Source: Myxococcales bacterium
Lineage (GTDB): Bacteria > Myxococcota > Polyangia > Polyangiales > Polyangiaceae
Direction: 5' to 3'
Assembly: GCA_020430865.1 (NCBI GenBank)
Contig: JAGQIY010000617.1
Location: forward strand, 1-8,097
DNA: 8,097 nucleotides
In this document: positions 1-6,780 of the stretch, piece by piece
Numbering within the stretch: position 1 is the first letter of the stretch
Layout: the number at the start of each line of letters is the position of its first letter
Notes under the pieces: generated by a model
Told to the model about the DNA's origin: nothing
Databases searched by the model: none
The model's input: the letters and a program-made list of their open reading frames with translations, nothing else
Position numbers and translations under genes: made by a program

Positions 1-463
1 TCCTGAGGCGGACGACGAAGCTTGCATATTTCCCTGGAGAAATTTTTTCGAAGTAGTCGACCTGCAGTCGACCGAAGTCTTCCATCTTCTCGTAGCCGAT
101 CACGTCGCCGGTACAGTAGATGTTCAGCCATTCTCTCAGGATGCGCATGCTACAGCGCTCCGCCCGGGCGTTGGCTCCCTGCGTGTTGACCAGCTGAGCC
201 TGATCCCACTCGGAGCCCTGCGGGGGGTTCGAGCGATCGGAGGGGATGTCGGGCACCTCTCCGAAGTTGAAGCTGATCTTGCGCTCCGTGGCCGCAGGCG
301 CCGTCGTCGCGGTCGCCGTGGGCTGCGCAGCGGGTTGCGCCGCTGCTTGCGTGGCGGTCGCTGGCGCGGGCGTCTCTGCCTTCGTCTCGCGCTTGTCTTC
401 CTTGCAGGCCAACAGCGCGAGCGGCAGCGCGCAAGCTACGATTCCAACGTCCCTCGTCCTCAT
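1..463 (-). CDS. Lipoprotein of unknown function (partial, C-terminus beyond left edge)
   Basis: A 154-residue N-terminal portion is visible. The ATG at 463-461 is preceded by GGAGG (469-473) five bases upstream, which fixes the start. Residues 1-20 form a short lipoprotein signal peptide ending in the lipobox L-L-A-C, with Cys20 as the predicted lipidated residue. Residues 21-60 are an Ala/Thr/Pro-rich disordered tether. From about residue 62 a folded domain begins (ISFNFGEVPDIP), with two cysteines flanking a conserved-looking core (RCSMRILREWLNIYC). From memory, this layout of Ala/Pro-rich tether followed by a C-(x)n-REWL-(x)n-C core recurs in uncharacterised myxobacterial lipoproteins; the two cysteines may form a disulfide. 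It lies 114 bases downstream of the 278-residue gene on the same strand and could be the last operon member or have its own promoter. Codons near the left edge (about 20-52) are unusually AT-rich. The function is unknown. Confidence 0.88.
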   Translation of the reverse strand, partial: MRTRDVGIVACALPLALLACKEDKRETKAETPAPATATQAAAQPAAQPTATATTAPAATERKISFNFGEVPDIPSDRSNPPQGSEWDQAQLVNTQGANARAERCSMRILREWLNIYCTGDVIGYEKMEDFGRLQVDYFEKISPGKYASFVVRLR

Positions 464-468
464 GTCGA

Positions 469-473
469 CCTCC
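469..473 (-). promoter_or_regulatory. Shine-Dalgarno site of the left-edge lipoprotein
   Basis: On the minus strand the sequence reads GGAGG-TCGAC-ATG, a full-strength ribosome binding site at five-base spacing. It settles the start at 463 and rules out the competing frame that reads across the same bases from 506 to 150. Confidence 0.8.
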
Positions 474-577
474 GATCTGCGGTTGTGGAGGTGAGATCAA
501 CGGCACCTGGTGCGCCTCACCCCCAAACCTGGATCCTCGAGTACATCAGACCGACGTGCCCTTGGCTACGTCGGAAG

Positions 578-1414
578 TCACCTGACGATGGCCAGCTTGC
601 CGTCGACGCGAGCGATGAACAGCGGCATGGCCCAGGACTGGCCGTCGATGGGCGCGGCCTGGCGCAGCACCGGTTCGCCGCTCTTCGTGCGTGGCTCGAC
701 GACGCGGTTCTGACAGCAGGGACGCAGCTCGAGCTGGGTCGGGTCGAAGCTTGCCAGCTTCCAGGCGGGAGAGGAGCTGATGTCCTTGAACGCCGTGGTC
801 AGCCGGGACGATGCGTCTGCGGGTGCCATGTCGTAGCAGGGCGCGACCTCGTCGAACTTCGGTTTGCTGGCGTCCATCAGCGGCAGCAGGTTCTTCTGGC
901 TCAGCGGGGCGTGAAGGCTCTGGATGAACTGGGTGAGCTCGAGCGCCGTCTCTCGAGTAGGCGCGAAGGGCTCGGCGCGCTCCCAGGACCACTCGCCCCA
1001 GGGTTGGCTCACGTTGCCGCTCTCGGAAACGCTGTGCGGCAGCAGCAGCGGGCTGTTCGGGTCCTCTGGTGGCGGCTCCCACTCGAGCACGATCAGCTCT
1101 TCTTCAGCGCCATCTTCGGGCACCTCACCCATTTCCCCACGGCAGAGAGCAACACGCAAGCGCGGAGGCTCGTCGTCTGCGTCCGGGGGCACGACGACGG
1201 CGGCTCGTTCTTCGCCTTCAGGTTTCGGCAAGCCCTTGCCGTCATAGATCGCCACGGTGACGGTGTTGGTGCCGTCTATCACCCACTCGCTGATCGTGGG
1301 GAAGGCGATGCAGGCGTACGCCTGGGTCGCCTGCACGATGGGCGCGCCGTTCAGCACGACCTCGGCGTCGTAGCCCGAGATGTGGATGTTCAGGTAGAAG
1401 ACGGGGGTTGCCAT
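578..1414 (-). CDS. Uncharacterised protein, 278 aa, possible secretion-island accessory protein
   Basis: It starts with ATG at 1414-1412 and stops with TGA at 580-578; there is no signal peptide or membrane helix, so it is probably cytoplasmic or exported by a dedicated machine. Residues 4-58 look like an all-beta domain (VFYLNIHISGYDAEVVLNGA, then V-I-D-G-T-N-T-V-T-V), in the style of small beta-sandwich domains with a 'VxLNGxPV...LVDGxNxL' pattern. Residues 60-85 are an acidic/Pro linker. Residues 86-128 are probably beta. Residues 148-278 look alpha/beta, with a helix around 152-170 and a closing motif PLFIARVDGKLAIVR. From memory, both the N-terminal pattern and the 'LFxARxDGxLxIVR' ending occur in proteins beside VgrG/PAAR genes, but I cannot confirm homology. 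It follows the 660-residue gene by 27 bases and is almost surely co-transcribed with it. No strong Shine-Dalgarno site is seen. The reality of the gene is secure; the role is not known. Confidence 0.9.
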   Translation of the reverse strand: MATPVFYLNIHISGYDAEVVLNGAPIVQATQAYACIAFPTISEWVIDGTNTVTVAIYDGKGLPKPEGEERAAVVVPPDADDEPPRLRVALCRGEMGEVPEDGAEEELIVLEWEPPPEDPNSPLLLPHSVSESGNVSQPWGEWSWERAEPFAPTRETALELTQFIQSLHAPLSQKNLLPLMDASKPKFDEVAPCYDMAPADASSRLTTAFKDISSSPAWKLASFDPTQLELRPCCQNRVVEPRTKSGEPVLRQAAPIDGQSWAMPLFIARVDGKLAIVR

Positions 1415-1441
1415 GGCGAAGTGGCTCGAACGTTAACCCGA

Positions 1442-3424
1442 TCAGGCGGCGATTGCGCCGCTCTTGCCCTTGAGCGGCTTCTTGTTCTCGTCGCCGCTCG
1501 GGAACTTGCCGGTCTTCCAGTTCTTCTTCGGAGCGATGACGGTCCACTCCTTGGTGATCGAGCCGACGAACTTCACGTGCCCGGTGACCACCGCCTTCAC
1601 ACCGGTGAATTCCATCTTCCAGTCGATGTGGAAAGGCTCCCTGGGGCTCGCCGCGCAGACCGCTTCGAACGGGAAGCCGCAGGTCAGCTTGCCCTCTGCC
1701 TTGACCCAGTCGGCGCCGAGCGCCGAACGAATGCCCAGCTCTCCCTTGGGCTCCGCAGCGAGCTTCGACTCCCAGGGCGACGGATCGTCGGGGGAAGCCT
1801 CCTTGCTCGCGCTGATACGGCAGTCGACGGACACGTTGCCGAAGATCACCGCCGTGATGCCCACCCCGGCGACCTTGAAGCTGGCGCCGAAGCTCAGCTC
1901 GAGCTTGACCGCGAAGAGCGTCATGCCGATCTCGAACTTCCACCAGCGGTAGACCGACTGGTCCTCCCACTCCTTGAAGCCCCACTCGTAGGACAGGTCG
2001 CCCTTGAACAGCTCCAGCTCGAAGATGAACTTCCAGCCGACCTGAGGCTGGAACTCCTGGATGAAGTTCATCACCGACTGGATCTCGTTCTGGATGTTCA
2101 CGAGCGCGTTGATGAACTGCCCGATCGTCTGGCTGCCTTTGACGTCCTTGCCGTTGCGCTCGAAGGTGAAGGAAGCGGCGAGGTCCTTCACGGGATTGTC
2201 GACCGGGTCGACCCGTTTCAGCTCGGTGGAACTCGAGTAGTTGTTGTCCCCGTCGAGGCTCTCCTTCGAGGTCTCCTCGAGGCCGTCCCTGCCCTCTTGG
2301 ACGGTGTAGCTCTTCTCGCTCTCGAGCCTATCGGAGGAGCTCGACTCGGAGCTCGAGGTGGACTCGCTCTTGCGCAGCAGCGGGCTCGAGTTCTCCGTCT
2401 CCGTGGTGGACACCGTGGTGCCCTTCTTGTCACCGAGGAGCTTGGATTTCGACTTGGTGTAGTTGAGTTTCTTCAGTGAAGGGATGCTCAACGAGACCTT
2501 GTAGGTATCCGAGGGGAAAACCGCTACTTGCTGGGTGAGCTTCCCGAAGCCATGGCTCATGTCGGAGTTCAGACCGCACGACTCGATATCCACGCGGTAC
2601 TGGTTCTGAGTCTGGGCGGGAAAGAAGTAGTAGGTGATGAGCGAAAGCGGGTTCTGGAACGTCTCCGGGGGCGGCGGCAACGCCTTGCATTTCGCCTTGA
2701 AGCTGACGTTCGTCTCGCCCTGGTGGTGGTCCCACGTGCCCGTGCTGAGGTCCAGGATGTCGATGTGGGGGTGATCGTGGCCGCAGGTGTAGCCTGGCCC
2801 GCCCTTCAGCTCGATCGTGATGTCGTCTGCGCCCTTGTCCTCATGGCTCGCCACGACCTCGAGCCGCTCCACGAACTTGCGCTTGGAGCCAGACGGTGGC
2901 TGCTTGTAGGTGTTCGTCGTGAGGTTGCCCTTGCGCTTGAACTCGATCTCACTCAGCTTGCGTTTCCCGTCGGAATCCGGGCAGTGGCTGCACTTGAGTG
3001 AGACGCTGTCGAAGGCGCAGGGGTGAGTCTCTGGTGTCGACGTCTCGCGCCTGGGGGGCTCTGGTTCCTGCGTGGTGGCGCCGATCGGCGCCATCGTCGC
3101 CCCACCGCTGCCGCTGCCCTTCGCTGGCTGTGGTTTCCGCCGGTAAACGACCAGCCGGCCATCTCGGAGATCGCCTTCGATGCGAGTGAGTAGCTCGCGG
3201 ACCTGGTGTTCGCTCGGGGCGCGATTGATGCACTCGCGACTGGTGGCGTGATACAGCTCGATCAGCACGCGGTTCGGCAGGTTTCCGCCCAGGTACCACT
3301 CCCAGGGCAGCCCCGCCGGGAAGGGCTCGTAGCCATCCGGGACCTGCGCTGCCCGGTGCTGAGGGAGGACGAGCAACTCGCCCGATGGATCGAAGATGGA
3401 CCAACCCTGCGACTTGTGAATCAC
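1442..3424 (-). CDS. Large multidomain protein of unknown function (about 660 aa), possible T6SS/PAAR-associated cargo
   Basis: The frame is open from 3529, but the first 35 residues from the GTG at 3529 look non-coding. I prefer the GTG at 3424-3422 (reading VIHKSQGWSIFDPSGELLVL); a CTG four codons upstream is possible, and no option has a good ribosome binding site. In 660-residue numbering: residues 1-96 are a compact N-terminal domain (PWEWYLGG, VLIELYH, LVVYRR); 97-134 are a Gly/Pro/Thr linker; 136-284 are a Cys/His-rich, probably beta domain (CAFDSVSLKCSHC, ELKGG, CGHDHPHIDI, FKAKCK, YRVDIESCG) that could bind metal or carry disulfides; about 340-400 are Ser/Glu-rich low complexity; about 425-460 form a helical segment; 463-630 are an aromatic beta-rich domain (GWKFIFELELFKGDLSYEWG, YRWWKFEIGMTLF). 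There is no signal peptide. The C-terminal pattern recalls proteins in type VI secretion/PAAR islands; this is inference from memory. It is the first gene of the minus-strand block. Confidence 0.85.
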   Translation of the reverse strand: MIHKSQGWSIFDPSGELLVLPQHRAAQVPDGYEPFPAGLPWEWYLGGNLPNRVLIELYHATSRECINRAPSEHQVRELLTRIEGDLRDGRLVVYRRKPQPAKGSGSGGATMAPIGATTQEPEPPRRETSTPETHPCAFDSVSLKCSHCPDSDGKRKLSEIEFKRKGNLTTNTYKQPPSGSKRKFVERLEVVASHEDKGADDITIELKGGPGYTCGHDHPHIDILDLSTGTWDHHQGETNVSFKAKCKALPPPPETFQNPLSLITYYFFPAQTQNQYRVDIESCGLNSDMSHGFGKLTQQVAVFPSDTYKVSLSIPSLKKLNYTKSKSKLLGDKKGTTVSTTETENSSPLLRKSESTSSSESSSSDRLESEKSYTVQEGRDGLEETSKESLDGDNNYSSSTELKRVDPVDNPVKDLAASFTFERNGKDVKGSQTIGQFINALVNIQNEIQSVMNFIQEFQPQVGWKFIFELELFKGDLSYEWGFKEWEDQSVYRWWKFEIGMTLFAVKLELSFGASFKVAGVGITAVIFGNVSVDCRISASKEASPDDPSPWESKLAAEPKGELGIRSALGADWVKAEGKLTCGFPFEAVCAASPREPFHIDWKMEFTGVKAVVTGHVKFVGSITKEWTVIAPKKNWKTGKFPSGDENKKPLKGKSGAIAA

Positions 3425-3958
3425 GGCTAGCTTCAGAGGTACCAGCGTTGGAAAGGGATGACTACGCTGAACGCTCGCTCCAAGGAGGCGGCTCGAGCGA
3501 CGCGGCGCGTGACTCGGGTGGTCAACCACACACCGCGGACGGCTGGTCCAAGGCGACCATGGATCGAGCGTGTGAATGCATATGGAATTTCCTCAGCTTT
3601 CCGGCTCGCGGATGTGCGTACGTGCGCGTATGTTGTGTCGTGGAGCCAGCTCAGGGGAGCCGGCGAGGACCCCGTGACTCCTGCTCGCTTCCCTTCGCAG
3701 CGGGAGCGGGCTGCCTGCGGCGGCGTTCCGGGGGGGGCTGGTCGTGGTTGCCGGCGGCGCTGGTCGCCGATCGCTTGGGGGAGAGGAGCGTCGCTTGGTC
3801 GTCCGCCGCCACCCGTAGCTCCGCCGGTATGCCCATCCGCAACGTGTCAGCGATGGTCTCCGTAATTTCCCTGGGGATGTGCGGCAAGCGCTGAATCTCG
3901 GCCGGATTGTCGCAGCCCCTTCACAAGCTGTGATGTGGACTTAAGCTCTGGGGCTACC
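3425..3958. other. Divergent intergenic region (about 530 bases)
   Basis: This stretch separates the minus-strand 660-residue gene from the plus-strand thioredoxin gene and should contain both promoters. An AT-richer patch at about 3573-3602 (with ATGCATATGGAATTTCC) and an alternating patch at about 3612-3635 (GTGCGTACGTGCGCG) stand out from the GC-rich background and are candidate promoter or operator DNA. No convincing -35/-10 pair was found. Several overlapping frames cross it on both strands; only the minus-strand frame at 3651-3887 looks possibly coding. Confidence 0.5.
3651..3887 (-). CDS. Possible small ORF, 78 aa, doubtful
   Basis: The frame opens with a TTG codon at 3887 after an in-frame stop at about 3920 and closes at 3651. 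Its first 30 residues look protein-like (IPREITETIADTLRMGIPAE, an amphipathic helix followed by LRVAADD). The remaining 48 are Pro/Arg/Ser-rich and look like chance translation of GC-rich DNA. There is no clear Shine-Dalgarno site and no ATG near the start. It could be a genuine small protein, a decayed fragment of a longer gene, or chance. I recognise no family. It lies antisense to the upstream region of the thioredoxin gene. Confidence 0.25.
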   Translation of the reverse strand: MPHIPREITETIADTLRMGIPAELRVAADDQATLLSPKRSATSAAGNHDQPPPERRRRQPAPAAKGSEQESRGPRRLP

Positions 3959-4387
3959 GTGATTCGTGAATGCCCAAGCTGCGGTCAGAAGAACCGCATC
4001 CCCACCAAGCACCTGAGTGACGCGGGACGTTGCGGAAAGTGCAAGACCACCCTGCCTGCCGCCTCCGCTCCGATCGACGTCGGAGCCAAGGAGTTCGACG
4101 ACATAGTGAACAACGTCAGGGTGCCGGTGCTGGTCGACTTCTGGGCGGAGTGGTGCGGACCGTGTCGGATGGCGGCGCCTCAGGTGAAGAAGGTCGCCGC
4201 GGACATGGCCGGCAAGGCGGTCGTGCTCAAGGTGGACACCGAGGCGCATCCCGACCTGGGCCAGCGCTTTCGCGTCAATGGCATCCCGAACTTCCTGATC
4301 ATGAAGGGCGGGGAGGTGGTGAGCCAACAGGCGGGATTGGTCGACGCCACGACCATGAAGCGTTGGCTCGAAGACGCGCGCCGGTAG
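3959..4387 (+). CDS. trxC: Thioredoxin 2 (zinc-ribbon thioredoxin)
   Basis: This cytoplasmic protein-disulfide reductase is 142 residues long from the GTG at 3959 (reading M/V-I-R-E-C-P-S-C). A GTG at 3935 would add eight residues, but family members begin a few residues before the first cysteine pair, so 3959 is preferred. Residues 5-28 carry two CxxC pairs (CPSC at 5-8 and CGKC at 25-28), the zinc-binding extension that separates thioredoxin 2 from thioredoxin 1. Residues 39-142 are a complete thioredoxin fold: strand VPVLVDFWA, active site WCGPC (Cys66, Cys69), buried Asp60, cis-proline loop GIPNF (Pro110), and the final helix TTMKRWLED. In known members the active-site pair is re-reduced by thioredoxin reductase, and the zinc domain tunes redox potential and oxidative-stress behaviour. 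The stop codon lies 11 bases from that of the convergent cytochrome gene, leaving no room for a separate terminator. The Shine-Dalgarno site is weak (GGGG about six bases upstream). Confidence 0.96.
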   Translation: MIRECPSCGQKNRIPTKHLSDAGRCGKCKTTLPAASAPIDVGAKEFDDIVNNVRVPVLVDFWAEWCGPCRMAAPQVKKVAADMAGKAVVLKVDTEAHPDLGQRFRVNGIPNFLIMKGGEVVSQQAGLVDATTMKRWLEDARR

Positions 4388-4398
4388 GTGCCGAGGAC

Positions 4399-6624
4399 CT
4401 AGCGGCGCCTGCGGCGGAGCCACAGCGCGCCGAGACCGATGAACACCGAGAGAGCAGCGAGCCGGCGCAGCGGGCTAGCCTGATCGGCGGAGATGGTGCA
4501 CGCGGCACAGCCGCCAGCGGTCGAAGGCGTCTGGACTCCGGCCTTGCCCTCACCCCCCGATCCAGCGGCGCCCCTGGGTTCTTCTTTGGCGCCCCCACCC
4601 TTGCCCTGGGGAATCGCTTCCGGCGGTAGATCCGCCAGCGCGACGCGCGCGTCGGGCTTGGCCCCGTCCTGGATCCACAGACGCAGCACCTGGATCTCCC
4701 AGGTCTCTGGCTGTGGCTCGCTCTTCGGCGGCATGTGGTTGAGCTCTTCGAGGGGCACCAACTGCCGCGCCAGGATCGGGCTCGCTTCTGGATCGCCGGG
4801 GATGACGTCTCCACCTTCGAGCATGCCCGGCAGGTCGTCGATGCGTACGCCCATCGCGCTCTCGCCGCTGTGGCAGGCGCCGCAACGCTTCTCGAGCATC
4901 GGCTTCACCACATCGGTGTAGAGCGCGATGGTGTCCGCGGCAGGCGCCACGACCGGTCCCGCGTCGGGGAGCGTAGCCACCCCCGCATCGCCGATCGGGG
5001 CGCCGCCGTCGGTCGGCGGCGTGTCATCGCCAGCGTCATCGGTATCGTCGTCGTCACCAGCCACCACCGTCGGCTTGGCCGCCTGGGGGCCGTACTTTGC
5101 AGCCAGGCTGCTGGGGAGCGCGCTGGTGTTGCTCTTGTCGTCAGCGCCCTGCTTGATCCACCAGGCGATCAGCTCGACCTCGCTCGCCGACAGCTGGGGT
5201 TTGCTGTACGGCGGCATGTGCTCGCTCTTCTTGGTGGAGTGGATACGCGCCAGCAGCGTGCCCTTGTTCGGGTTGCCGGGGACCACGCCGGCGCCGCCCT
5301 TGCCCCCGGAGCGGATCGCGGCCAGAGAATCCACGCGGAATTTACCCTTCTGGCGCTTCGGTCCATGGCAGTCGCCACAGCGATTCTCCAGCAGTGGCGA
5401 GATCAGGCTGCTCCAGACCGGACCCGACCGATGGGTCAGGCTGACCGGGGTCGTGTCGCCGCCGTCATCGTCGTCGTCGGCGCCTGAGCCGTAGTTCGGC
5501 TCTGGTCCGAACTCGCTGTCGTCATCGTCGTCATCGTCGTCATCGTCCAGGTCGTCGTCCGCGCCCGCCTTGGAGGCTTCCAAGGAGCCAGCGTCTGCTG
5601 CTCCCGCCTTCGGCGTATCGCCTGCGGCCGCGCTGGCGGCGCTCGCGACCTGGGAGAGCGTCTTCTCGAGCAAATCCGAGACGGGTGCGGGGGTGATGCC
5701 TTCTCGCACCTTGAGCTGATCGGTCGCGCCACGATCGATCCACCAACCGACCAGGGCGATCTCCGCTTCGCTGAGTCCCGCCTTGTCGTCTGGGGGCATG
5801 CGCTCGTCGCTGCCCATCGGCAGCTTCATGCGGTTCACCAGCGCGCTCTTCGCGGCGTTGCCAGGCACGATGGTGTTGCCTTCGTCGCCCCCCTCGAGGG
5901 CCGCCTCCAGGGTGTCGAGGCGCAAGCCACCCTTCGCCTCCTTGGGACCGTGGCACTCCACGCAGTGCTTCTGCAGCAGTGGTTGCACGGAGTGCTGCCA
6001 GACCAGCGGCTCCGCGACGGGCTGCAGGTTCGTCACGGCGATGGGCTCGGGCTCCTTGACCCCGAGCAAGCCGCGCGCGAACTTGGGCGCGAACTGCACG
6101 AGGTAGCCTTCGCCCTTGGTCATCGAGCCACCGAAGTGCGCGCCGATGCTCATCAGACCAACGGCGCTGAACAGCGCGCCGCGATACACCCAGCGTCCCC
6201 TGCCGCCTCGTTGCACCGGCCCAGCCCAGAGGCCCGCACACACCGGGAGCAGGGCGATGGAGGTCAGAGTCAGCGCGCGATGCCAGAAGATGAGCTTGCT
6301 CGGGTAGCCGCCGCCACGCGCCAGCATCAGTCCCAGGACGAACGCGGTGACGGCCGTGACGGCGACGATCGGCAGCGCAAAGCCGATCGCCGGATCGACC
6401 CTGGGCTGGACTCGCTTGGAGAAGGAGGCGAGCTCGGCGATCGCAACCAGGGTGATGATGCCGATGGGCAAGTGCACGGCCAGCGTGTGGAAGCGGCCCA
6501 GGAAGCGTACGAAGTCGGGCGGCGTCCCGGCCTCCGGTCGCATCAAGATCGCGAAGACGATGGCCACCAGTGTCAACGCCAGCGCCACGTACAGCGAGAT
6601 CGACTGCGATTTGCCGGGTTTCAT
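4399..6624 (-). CDS. Triheme planctomycete-type cytochrome c membrane protein with DUF2231-like N-terminus and MYXO-CTERM-like tail
   Basis: This 741-residue protein starts with ATG at 6624 and stops with TAG at 4401-4399. Residues 9-163 hold five predicted membrane helices (about 9-28, 45-66, 79-101, 111-134, 146-163) in DUF2231 style (FLGRFHTLAVHLPIGI). Three planctomycete-type cytochrome c (PSCyt1-like) domains follow at about 208-300, 403-494 and 568-655. Their heme-binding motifs are CVECH (221-225), CGDCH (416-420) and CGACH (581-585). Each domain has the family's VxPGxP segment, an MPP about 50 residues after the motif (Met is the likely distal heme ligand) and a closing WI-(x)2-GA. 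Asp-rich linkers separate the domains (356-369, 383-390, 524-534). Residues 704-741 (GGCAAC, hydrophobic helix, RRRRR) match the MYXO-CTERM sorting-signal layout. The likely role is extracytoplasmic electron transfer; the partner is unknown. No good Shine-Dalgarno site is seen. Confidence 0.93.
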   Translation of the reverse strand: MKPGKSQSISLYVALALTLVAIVFAILMRPEAGTPPDFVRFLGRFHTLAVHLPIGIITLVAIAELASFSKRVQPRVDPAIGFALPIVAVTAVTAFVLGLMLARGGGYPSKLIFWHRALTLTSIALLPVCAGLWAGPVQRGGRGRWVYRGALFSAVGLMSIGAHFGGSMTKGEGYLVQFAPKFARGLLGVKEPEPIAVTNLQPVAEPLVWQHSVQPLLQKHCVECHGPKEAKGGLRLDTLEAALEGGDEGNTIVPGNAAKSALVNRMKLPMGSDERMPPDDKAGLSEAEIALVGWWIDRGATDQLKVREGITPAPVSDLLEKTLSQVASAASAAAGDTPKAGAADAGSLEASKAGADDDLDDDDDDDDDDSEFGPEPNYGSGADDDDDGGDTTPVSLTHRSGPVWSSLISPLLENRCGDCHGPKRQKGKFRVDSLAAIRSGGKGGAGVVPGNPNKGTLLARIHSTKKSEHMPPYSKPQLSASEVELIAWWIKQGADDKSNTSALPSSLAAKYGPQAAKPTVVAGDDDDTDDAGDDTPPTDGGAPIGDAGVATLPDAGPVVAPAADTIALYTDVVKPMLEKRCGACHSGESAMGVRIDDLPGMLEGGDVIPGDPEASPILARQLVPLEELNHMPPKSEPQPETWEIQVLRLWIQDGAKPDARVALADLPPEAIPQGKGGGAKEEPRGAAGSGGEGKAGVQTPSTAGGCAACTISADQASPLRRLAALSVFIGLGALWLRRRRR
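4402..4515 (-). other. MYXO-CTERM-like C-terminal sorting signal of the cytochrome
   Basis: These codons encode residues 704-741: a Gly-Gly-Cys-x-x-Cys motif (Cys706, Cys709), a short polar stretch, a hydrophobic helix (AALSVFIGLGALWL) and five arginines at the extreme C-terminus. This is the tripartite layout of MYXO-CTERM tails, which are processed at the cysteine by a rhombo-type protease (myxosortase) during export to the cell surface in myxobacteria. The second cysteine spaced as CxxC is less usual. Processing is inferred, not shown. Confidence 0.75.
5518..5559 (-). repeat. Trinucleotide tract encoding a poly-Asp linker
   Basis: A run of GAC/GAT codons (read on plus as repeated gtc/atc) encodes 13 Asp out of 14 residues between the first and second cytochrome domains (residues 356-369). 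Similar shorter runs lie at about 5455-5478 and 5023-5055. Such tracts can change length by slippage in frame; the product is an extended acidic linker. Confidence 0.8.
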
Positions 6625-6780
6625 CGGACTCGCGGGGCGGCAGCGTCAGGCCTTGCGAGGGTTGGAGCGAGCCGACCTGGTTCGCCAGACGCCAGACTGC
6701 AAGCAACACGCCGCGAGACGAGAGCCGTCGCACGCGCGCGAGAAGCATACGTTCGTGCGGCGGAGTGGTTGCACGAGGGC

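Noticed and set aside
18..75. Resemblance to a cloning-vector polylinker (AAGCTTGCAT followed by adjacent SalI and PstI sites)
   Set aside because: The bases are part of a continuous coding frame of the lipoprotein and are spaced differently from vector polylinkers, so the match is coincidental.
335..2479. A 714-codon open frame on the plus strand
   Set aside because: It lies antisense to the lipoprotein, 278-residue and 660-residue genes. Its translation is dominated by Arg, Leu, Ala, Gly and Val with no fold-like pattern, as expected for the antisense of GC-biased codons.
3425..3529. N-terminal extension of the 660-residue protein to the GTG at 3529
   Set aside because: The added 35 residues (VDHPSHAPRRSSR and onward) look like translated intergenic DNA, and there is no ribosome binding site before 3529.
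3385..3894. Plus-strand frames in the divergent gap (3385-3894 and 3458-3865)
   Set aside because: Their translations are Arg/Gly/Ser/Trp-rich without structure or a ribosome binding site, and two of them overlap each other in different frames.
5540..6748. A 402-codon minus-strand frame overlapping the cytochrome gene
   Set aside because: It is the out-of-frame reading of the cytochrome gene and yields Arg/Gly-rich sequence with no heme motif or membrane helix.
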